Shown: positions 28,901-64,000 of the stretch, in pieces
Numbering within the stretch: position 1 is the first letter of the stretch
Layout of the letters: every line of letters starts with the position of its first letter
Made by a program: the position numbers and the translations under genes
Origin: Meandrina meandrites
Lineage: Eukaryota > Cnidaria > Anthozoa > Scleractinia > Meandrinidae
Direction of reading: 5' to 3'
DNA length: 64,000 nt
NCBI GenBank assembly: GCA_963693305.1
Contig: OY855914.1
Coordinates: 26,081,972-26,145,971, forward strand
The notes under the pieces: generated by a model
The model's database searches: none
What the model saw: only the letters and a program-made list of their open reading frames with translations
Told to the model about the DNA's origin: nothing

Positions 28901-30830
28901 GTACCGAAGTTTGGTTTTGTGCAATATTTCAGAATAGTTGAGCATTTATCAGCTGCTATCAAATGTTTGCAGTTAAGTCACTTGATCCAATTTCGCTTTA
29001 AAGGAACATTGAAGCATAAAATTTATTCATGAAATATATGATTATTTATTAAAAAAAACTGTCTTTCTGTTATTTTACTTGTCTTTATTCCTGTTATTAT
29101 ACGGCCGTGTCTCACAAGAACTGGGAAGTACAAAATTCGCGAATTTGATCGGTTAAAATCAGTGTTTACCGCGGTCTAGATTTTCCCATCTAGACCGGCA
29201 TCTACTAGACCAGTTGCACCTACATTGAGAGCTACTTTGGGATACCCTTGATATAAAAAAGAATGGATACATGGATATTTACTATGCATAGTCAAAGTAA
29301 CATCATGTATAAGAGCTAACCAAAGGCCCAACTGAATACATGTGATAAAGTCAATTACTGTTTATTTTCAAACATTTATGTACTATGGTGGGTGGCATGC
29401 TTAAACTGTGGGGAAGTAGGGTGGGAAAATCAGTGTCGTAGAACAAAGCGAGAAACAGCTTGCCAGCCAGCAGCGAAGCAGCGAGTGAAAGTACAGGACT
29501 CGTGTTGAATACCCTCGAATAGCGAAGCGCGCGAGTAACGTCATTACTCAGACAAGACTCAGACAAACAAACCGGAATGGCGGATGATTTTCCTAAAACA
29601 GCCGGTGTTCTAAAACACTTTTTTGAAAGGAAAACTTCGCCTAGATTCCCTCTATTTCTCGCAGAACACGCCATGACCTGCGATGTTGTCCGAGCCTCGT
29701 GAGGTATGAGCAGTCTATAGTTAGAATGGAAAAGAAAGACAATCACAACCATTTTCTGTTTAGATGGTGCATAGGCATTCGGAAAACTAGAAGATTCAGC
29801 TGCATTTCGGCCTAAACTGCGAAAATCGACAGCAATATCTATAGCCATTGGTTAGGCGATTTACTCACTTATTTAGTCACCGTGCATGACCCATGCGCTA
29901 AGCACATTTGCTCTAACAGATAGTGTTAATATAGCTACGAATGGGCTTCTTATGGCTACTTTCAGCTGTCTGTCGGCTGTTGAACGGTCGTTAAAGGTCG
30001 CTATAGCCAAGAAACTTCTGGTAATTTTTACCCCAGAAAGTACTGTTGTATTTCTAAAATTTGGCCGGGAGTCAATTATGATTATTTTTATAAGCGATTT
30101 ACGCGGGCAAATCGCTGAAATCGTAGCAATGGAGTCTAGACCTTCGCTTCCCAGCTACAATGATCAACTTTTTACAACGGCTTGTTTGATTCATCTTAGC
30201 TTCGATCCACACCGTATACTTATAACCGGTTATAACCGGATTGGCAGCAATTGCGAGACTCCGAGAGCTAAGTTTTCAAACTCGAGATTCCGAGATGCCC
30301 TTCATGAATACTGTATGGGCCATCTCAACTACTGTAACACGGAACTATGTAATGGCGAATTCTAGCTGATCCTTTTGGTGCTATTTTGACGCATTGTGAC
30401 GCCATTATAACGTCATTTATTTAATTTTATTGGTCGAAATAGTGTGTCATCAATATCTCCATCAAGCTCAACTGTGCAACTACGGAAAACTATTGATAGC
30501 ATGGACCTGATAAGAATTTAATTTCTGATAATTCTTTGGTTGTCATTTTCGTCATCTTGGATCTGCCATTCTGAATTCTTCTAAATTCATTTATTTCATT
30601 AAATAACCCTAAAAAACAGAGCAAGTGGAATGCAAAACTCTGGTTAAAGAATGATTCACCTTAAATACAAATAGCTTGATACTGACAGAATATACAGATT
30701 GAATTGATACAATCTGCCAACTTGGATTTTGACAACTTATAAATCAAATTCGTTTTTTTTGTTGTTGTTATAAATCAGGTAATTTAATAAGCTTTTTGTT
30801 AATGAAATGGAAAAACAAATGCATTAAATC

Positions 30831-30850
30831 CCCCCCCCCCCCCCCCCCCT
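30831..30850. repeat. Poly-C homopolymer run
   Basis: About 20 consecutive C precede TGGGGCGACAC. The copy number may be unreliable in assembly. Similar G or C runs lie at about 34282-34302, 56998-57015 and 57408-57420. Confidence 0.9.
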
Positions 30851-31257
30851 GGGGCGACACACACTGGTTGCCACACACCGTCAAACTGGTTGACACCACC
30901 GTCAAAATGTTTCAACTGCATTTTAGGAAAATTCACCAAATTTGTTGGCCATGGTTATCGCTTGCATTGTTTTGAAGCTACAGGGAGCCGGCCTAAAAAG
31001 CCCTCCGCCATGATAATTGTTCACTTTTTATATGCAATGCAAATATACCCTTAACTCGAAGGAAACCCTAAAGGTATAGTTCGCTAAAGCTATGAAACAT
31101 GAAAGTCAACACCAGTGATTAAAACGTTTATTCATTCGACTGATTCCTTAAAACTTGTAAATAATTTTAACACTTGTCAAAGATGTGGCCAGTCTTTGTT
31201 TTTCCAGTAAACTCTCCTGTATGTTACTTTCTAGAGCCAAAACCTCATTCCTTTGAG

Positions 31258-58847
<27,590 letters not shown>

Positions 58848-61241
58848 GTGAGTGTAGTATGTCCATCTTCGAAGAAATGAATCCAGAATACCTGACAGTA
58901 CTACAATGCGGGACATAAATCTTGGGACATGTGCCACAATTGTGGGCACAACGACTGCTTGCACCCCCCTCCCCCCAAGCAATGTTGAGATTTGCCTATG
59001 CCACACAGCAAGTTCAGGGCATTTATGTTTTTCAACATTGCTTGGGGGAAGGGGGGCGCTTGGGAGTGGGGAACGGGGGACCTGGGAGCGTATAGGCTCT
59101 TTTTTAAAATCCTCTAAGGATCTGTTGCACTATTCAATGCTTTTTTTAGAAATGTCCCAAGTATTTTTGACCTCCATTGTCTGAGTGCATTAACCCTTTT
59201 CAGCTGTTGCCATGACTTTATGATGAGAATGAATTTTGCAGTATTTTATCCTTTCAATGCGACCTTTTCAAAAAGCAGTATTTCATTTATCTAAGTTTGC
59301 ACGTTTAAAAATGGCACAGTAAAAACGGTGAGTTTTTGCACTTCCGGTTTGGACATAATTTGGACTAAAATTGTTCGGAAAAGGGTGCGCGTTCAACAAT
59401 ATGCGCAAGATTCTCGATAGTGCAATGAACAAAGCGTTATGTCCTTTGATCTCCTTGTGGTGATGCTAACCAGTAAATCTACACTGTAAATTGGCGTGAC
59501 AAAGTTATATTTTCATGAGCAGTTCATGTAGAAGACGAACACAGGCTCCACACCTAAGCGTTTATCACGCTGCTCAGAGATCTGAGCTCAGCAGAGGAAG
59601 TTAGAATCGCACACAGAAAAACGGAAAACACAGTTTTATCCCACTGCCCTTAATGCAATGGTTTATACTTTACAACCAAACTCCTTGCGTGCTTGAAACC
59701 TGAGATCCGACGATCTACACGGTCTACACGGTCTACATCAGTTAGAAATAGAATATTATGATAATCTTTTACACAACACGCTGTAGACCGTCGTATACAT
59801 GTAGACCGTGACAAATTCTTTCTATTTGCCATAGATATCTTATTAGCTATGTATTTTAATGTTAAATAGCAAGCTGAAGACTACTGGATAGCTTCAGCTA
59901 GTTAATATTTTATTTTAGATTAAAAAAAGAGCATATAGTACTAGTCTTGCGTAATGATTTCCGAGCCTGTTACGTCACAGCACGCGTGTCAAAAAATACG
60001 ACATGCAAAGATCTGTTCCTAATTTTCAAATACTCTAAGGTTAAGCTTCTTTTCAACATTAAACACTTCCTATAAAATTTATTTTGCTTGTTCAAGTGCG
60101 TATTTTCAATAAGCAAGGTCCTTGTCTGAATTTGACTTTTATAGAGAAAACAAGAATTACATTACATTTCAGCACGAATTATTGACAACTATTTGACAGT
60201 GCAACGAAAAAAATGTTTTTCAGAGGAAACTTTATTTGCAGAGGTACAAAGTAACTTTTTTTACTGAACAACGGGCAACGCATAAGTACGCATACATTAG
60301 TTGACGTCCTGCATCTTTGTAATTAGCCGCGTGAACATTTTAATTGAGGGATTTTTCCAACGCCTGTCAAAAAGGCGGGATCTGTGGACAGTGTAAACAC
60401 AGCCATGATGAACTGCAGATGGGTTTTTTTAACTTCTGGAAGCAAATTCCACAAGATGACCAGCTATATTTACAGCCATGTGGCCTTTGTTTCTCCAAAT
60501 TTATTTTGGACTGAAAACGCCGATAAAGATCAAACCAATTAACATGGCCATGACTAGTCATTCTGGCGCGCGATGTGAAACGTAACGTTGTTTATATCAC
60601 CACAGCTCTCATGCACAGTTCTCACCAAGGAAAAGTAAGTTTTCCTTGCTTTGTTTGAAGTAATTCGCTAAAGAAAAGCTTTAGGGTATTCTGTATCATT
60701 TCCTTCGTGCAAAGCATATCTAATTTTTGGAAGGTTTGTGCAAAAAGTGCTCTTTTCAACAGTACTCGGCTATTGTTAAATACAATAATGAACTAACAAT
60801 CCTATATTCCTTTTGAGCTGTTTAGGCCGAGTACTGTTGAAAATCATACTGTAATTGTGTTTCATACACGTATAGCACTTACACAGATTGCAGAAAAAGG
60901 TTTATTTAAGTTTTCACACATTGTAACTATAAAAAAGGGTTTCAAGGTTAAGCTATAACAACTTAAATGGCCGAGAACTGAACGCGAGTAGTGTAAACAT
61001 ACACAGTAACTCAGTGTAACGCAGTACTATCTGTTTCTATACTAACACAGCGTAACGAAAAAATGAACTTCTTTATACAAGAGAATTTAGCAATCCATCT
61101 GTTTTTCTAATACGTAGGGTAGTTTCTTTAAGACATATGAAACTTTCACGCTATGAAATCAAAGAGCAAAATAATGAAAACATAAAATTAATACCATACG
61201 TAGTGCAAGTCCATATCCATTTTTCATTGCGTGACGCGTGA
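58848..61241. other. Presumed bark-like intron, no exon recognised
   Basis: After the first 278-bp repeat copy, the sequence is AT-rich with no convincing exon. A short inverted pair GGTCTACA..TGTAGACC lies near 59720-59808. Confidence 0.4.
58903..59180. mobile_element. 278-bp MITE-like repeat, copy 1
   Basis: It begins ACAATGCGGG and ends CCTCCATTGT (six-base inverted ends). Internal inverted stems are present: CCCCAAGCAATGTTGA with its complement, and CTTGGGACAT with ATGTCCCAAG. It is nearly identical, in the same orientation, to 62614-62891. Confidence 0.85.
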
Positions 61242-62342
61242 TTAATATTTCGTTCTAGCACCTTTAGAAGAAAGGATAGCTTGTATCCTGTTGCTCATAC
61301 TTGCAATTGTTTTATCTATAGTCTCAATGGAAACACTTTCCAGAGCTCTGAAAACGCGATTTTGAAATTGCTCAAACGACTCCCATGTGATATTTCTAGA
61401 TATCGCTTCGTTTTCTAAGAAAAGCTTCACCAGGTGAAAAATGTTCTCTATTGGGTTTAGGTCTGGTGAACGCGGCGGGATTTCATGAAACTCTGCTTCA
61501 ATCTCTTCAAAGGCTAATTTAGCTGCTACGCTGGTCTGGGATGGGTCATTGTCCATAACAAATAATCGTCGTCCATTTGTTTTCGGACCAGCTTCGGCGA
61601 AAGTCCTATTGAAATGCTCCCTGATAAATTGTGAAAAAAAGCGACCTGTCATTTTTTCGTAGGGAACTTTCAAAATCACTCCCTTGCCATACGCAATGGC
61701 CACTACAACGTGTAACCTTCTTCCACCAGCCAAATCTTTGGTACCTTTAGCAGTGACTTCAAGTCCTTCTTCCCGTTTTCTCCACACTCTTGCTTTGTTG
61801 GCCGCTAGACCACTGCGAGGGTTATACTTGTGTACGAACGATACGCCATCCAAATAAAAAGCAATTTCATTCTTCCAGAAATCTTGATTCCTGGAAACTT
61901 CTCGTTTCATCGTACGAGCAAATCGTAAGCGTAACTTTTTGTCCTTTTCTGTAAGTACCCCCTTCCTCCTAGCTGAGAAGTAAGCGTACCCCAACCGATT
62001 TAGATAACGGGAATATGTTCTTCTACTTGCTTTTGAAAAGCTTAGTCCACTTTCTTCGACTAAACTCTTAACTGTTACGTGCACATTATTCTTTCTGAAA
62101 GTTTTCAATGTGCGGATAAGTTTTCTCATATCGCGTGTGCTCAATTTATTCGGTCGACCAGGTTTCTGCTTACCGCCTCTGTTGTTTGAAGAACTCTCGA
62201 CTTCAGTGGCGCATATCCTTTCAACAGATGATTTGGAGATTCCACATTCTCTTGCTGTTGTTCTCAGGGAAAATTTCCCGTATTTATGTAAATACAAGGC
62301 TAATGCTCTTGTCCTTGGTGGTATCTGTTTCTTGAATACCAT
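61242..62342 (-). CDS. Tc1/mariner-type transposase (DD34E)
   Basis: I start at ATG 62342 (MVFKKQIPPRTRALAL), giving 366 residues; the longer frame to 62450 begins at a non-ATG codon. N-terminal helix-turn-helix modules (LRTTARECGISKSSVERI, and VKSLVEESGLSFSKASRRTY) precede the catalytic core. Asp is in AFYLDGVSF, the second Asp in FVMDNDPSQTS and Glu in PDLNPIENIFH, with 34 residues between the last two. The frame is intact, so this copy was recently active or selected. It cuts and pastes its element at TA sites by family knowledge. Its own inverted repeats were not identified. Confidence 0.92.
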   Translation of the reverse strand: MVFKKQIPPRTRALALYLHKYGKFSLRTTARECGISKSSVERICATEVESSSNNRGGKQKPGRPNKLSTRDMRKLIRTLKTFRKNNVHVTVKSLVEESGLSFSKASRRTYSRYLNRLGYAYFSARRKGVLTEKDKKLRLRFARTMKREVSRNQDFWKNEIAFYLDGVSFVHKYNPRSGLAANKARVWRKREEGLEVTAKGTKDLAGGRRLHVVVAIAYGKGVILKVPYEKMTGRFFSQFIREHFNRTFAEAGPKTNGRRLFVMDNDPSQTSVAAKLAFEEIEAEFHEIPPRSPDLNPIENIFHLVKLFLENEAISRNITWESFEQFQNRVFRALESVSIETIDKTIASMSNRIQAILSSKGARTKY

Positions 62343-62613
62343 TGCTACTGATATTTCTTCTTCCGAAGACGCAGAAAGTAAAGTTTCACGAGTCTTCAGA
62401 TAAATTGTTGAATACTTTCGCGTGACTAATAAACTACGTAACAGTAACAAAAATAGCTGTATCGAACACGCGCGTGCGAAAGAAGTGTAACGGCATTTTT
62501 TGTCACGCCAAAAATGTCACATAATGCTGGAGAGTTTTATCTTAACGCAATATCTGAAATGTATTTGCTGTTTACGACGCTAGGAGCATTTTAGTGGAAA
62601 TAGTAGTTTTCAG

Positions 62614-62891
62614 ACAATGCGGGACATAAATCTTGGGACATGTGCCACAATTGTGGGCACAACGACTGCTTGCACCCCCCTCCCCCCAAGCAATGTTGAG
62701 ATTTGCCTATGCCACACAGCAAGTTCAGGGCATTTATGTTTTTCAACATTGCTTGGGGGAAGGGGGGCGCTTGGGAGTGGGGAACGGGGGACCTGGGAGC
62801 GTATAGGCTCTTTTTTAAAATCCTCCAAGGATCTGTTGCACTATTCAATGCTTTTTTTAGAAATGTCCCAAGTATTTTTGACCTCCATTGT
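62614..62891. mobile_element. 278-bp MITE-like repeat, copy 2
   Basis: It has the same length and orientation as copy 1, with one difference noticed (CTCTAAGG against CTCCAAGG). It lies about 270 bases beyond the transposase start, so the pair brackets the Tc1 gene. No shared target duplication is visible around either copy or the pair. Confidence 0.85.
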
Positions 62892-62957
62892 AGCCAGTTG
62901 GTTGTTGAAAGATTACGGAACAAATGTAATGTAAAATGCAGAAATATAAATTTTCTT

Positions 62958-63345
62958 GGTATGGTAAGGTACGGTACGGTATGCTATGGTACGGTATGGT
63001 ATGGTATGGTATGGTATGATATGGTATGGTATGGTATGGTATGGTATGGTATGGTACGGTATGGTGTGGTGTGGTGTAGTGTGGTGTGGTATGGTGTGGT
63101 TGGTATGGTATGGATGGTATGGTACGGGGTATGGCATGGCTGGTATGGCTGGCATGGTAGCACGGTATGGTATGATTGGTATGGTATGGTATGGTATGGT
63201 ATGGTATGGTATGGTATGGTATGGTATGGTATGGTATGATATGGTTGGTATGGTATGGTATGGTATGGTATGGTTGGTATGGTATGAATGGTATGGTCGG
63301 TATGGAATGGTTGGTATGGCTGGCATGGTGGCATGGTATTGTACA
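62958..63345. repeat. (TATGG)n minisatellite
   Basis: About 70 units of GGTAT with variants (GGTAC, GGTGT, GGCAT, GGATG) run through the block. Open frames across it (MVWYGMVWYG-type and its complement) come from the repeat and are not genes. Confidence 0.97.
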
Positions 63346-63358
63346 TATGTGTTATAAA

Positions 63359-63541
63359 CCAAGCTTGGTTGGTCAAGATGGCTGGATATTGGCCAAGGTT
63401 TTTTTTGCGTTTTTATTGACCGAGAGGAAGTCGAAGTCAATAAATACGCAAAAAAGAACAAGGCCAAGCTTGGTCAATAAAGTATTTATTACACGGCCAA
63501 TTCTTGCGGCCCACGCGAGAGAAAGATAGGACCATCTTGCC
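63359..63541. mobile_element. Foldback MITE-like element
   Basis: GGTCAAGATGG near 63370 is matched by CCATCTTG near 63532, and GCGTTTTTATTGAC by GTCAATAAATACGC at 63409-63455. GGCCAAG and CTTGGCC segments also pair. The structure suggests a small non-autonomous element. Confidence 0.5.
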
Positions 63542-63804
63542 CGCTCGACCAGCCAAGCAGAACACTTAATTCGCATCATCTTGCCAGCTTGCAGATTCAA
63601 CGATATATAAGGTATTTTATTTGTTTTTAAATATATCTAAAAGGAGGTATTGGTCTGTTTACAATGATAAAAATTTAATAGCAACTTGTATAAATATAGT
63701 ATACACTGAAATTCTAACAATGGTAGGCTATGCGAATTATTGTGAATTATGTTCCTATCACTTCTTTCCTCATTTTAAACGTTTTAAAATGATTATAATT
63801 TCCT

Positions 63805-63878
63805 ATAAATATTAATGGTAGTATTTTGCCTTCCTATGATCATAAATATTAATAGTAATATTTTGCCTTCCTATGATC
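63805..63878. repeat. 37-bp tandem duplication
   Basis: Units 63805-63841 and 63842-63878 share ATAAATATTAAT and TTTTGCCTTCCTATGATC and differ at two positions. Confidence 0.9.
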
Positions 63879-64000
63879 ATTGAGATTCGTAAACGAAACA
63901 TCATTATTGGATATATGAACAAAGAGTTCTTGTGTAAAATTATCGTTGAGTGAGCGACTTACACGCCAGTTCACTTACTACTCCCTGACTTGCTCCTTTC

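Larger units (their letters stand above)
25777..31257. other. Intergenic region between Ly6 gene and bark-like gene
   Basis: No supported gene is seen here. The region holds a 96-bp foldback insertion at 25851-25946, a small hairpin near 26642-26687 (CTGTCTACTGT and complement), a poly-C run at 30831-30850 and otherwise AT-rich sequence. A frame ending near 30362 resembles the end of a Ly6 domain and is treated as a weak lead only. The promoter of the bark-like gene should lie at the right end. Confidence 0.5.

Noticed and set aside
29351..29848. 165-codon minus-strand frame
   Set aside because: Ser/Leu-rich with no known fold; typical of repeated non-coding sequence. Not supported as a gene.
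59480..62520. Weak TTGGCGTGACAAA match (59491 and, inverted, near 62500) as Tc1 TIR
   Set aside because: About 12 bases of similarity only, with no TA duplication defined; too weak to set element ends.
62913..63467. Long His/Tyr/Pro and Trp/Tyr/Gly frames on both strands
   Set aside because: They are translations of the TATGG minisatellite.

Overview
The window looks like genomic DNA of an early-branching marine metazoan, most likely an anthozoan cnidarian. Long introns with GT/AG borders, many simple repeats, LINE tails and small foldback elements point to an animal. A Bark-beetle-type protein and a Ly6/uPAR protein, together with an integrated large DNA transposon/virus, fit Cnidaria best. 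The species call is inference.

Positions 1 to about 15.6 kb are a nearly full-length Polinton/Maverick (adintovirus-like) provirus. Its genes have no introns. From the left come a short inverted terminal box, protein-primed-type family B DNA polymerase, a small helical protein, a retrovirus-type D,D35E integrase, two proteins of unknown function (one membrane protein), two virion-type proteins sharing an N-terminal zinc-ribbon-like module (one carries a parvovirus-like phospholipase A2 domain), an adenain-type cysteine protease, a small basic protein, the major capsid protein, a basic minor protein, the penton-like minor capsid protein, a Pro/Thr-repeat protein, the packaging ATPase and a collagen-like fibre protein. 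At the right end sits a terminal array of small genes, each preceded by a copy of the terminal box. Most genes have a TATA-like motif within about 25 bases of the start codon. Three genes carry lesions: an in-frame TGA in the polymerase, a frameshift in the major capsid gene and no usable ATG for the protease. The copy is therefore probably a decaying provirus, although nine or more ORFs are intact.

Positions 15.75 to 19.7 kb are host flank with a 205-bp foldback element, a LINE 3' remnant and no convincing gene. Positions 19,741 to 25,776 hold a three-exon gene for a GPI-anchored Ly6/uPAR (three-finger) protein, which I assembled from splice sites with continuous phase. Positions 25.8 to 31.2 kb are intergenic and repeat-rich.

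Positions 31,258 to 58,847 hold 21 phase-consistent exons (3,376 codons) of a giant secreted or membrane protein. It has three SRCR/beta-helix/CUB-like modules, then MAM, more beta-helix, C-type lectin, EGF, PSI-like and further C-terminal segments. This is the architecture of Bark beetle/Anakonda, a tricellular septate-junction protein, and the gene probably continues past the window. Its introns contain tandem duplications, microsatellites, LINE tails and MITEs.

Positions 58.85 to 64 kb contain no recognised host exon. They hold two near-identical 278-bp repeats flanking an intact Tc1-like DD34E transposase, a TATGG-type minisatellite and another foldback element.
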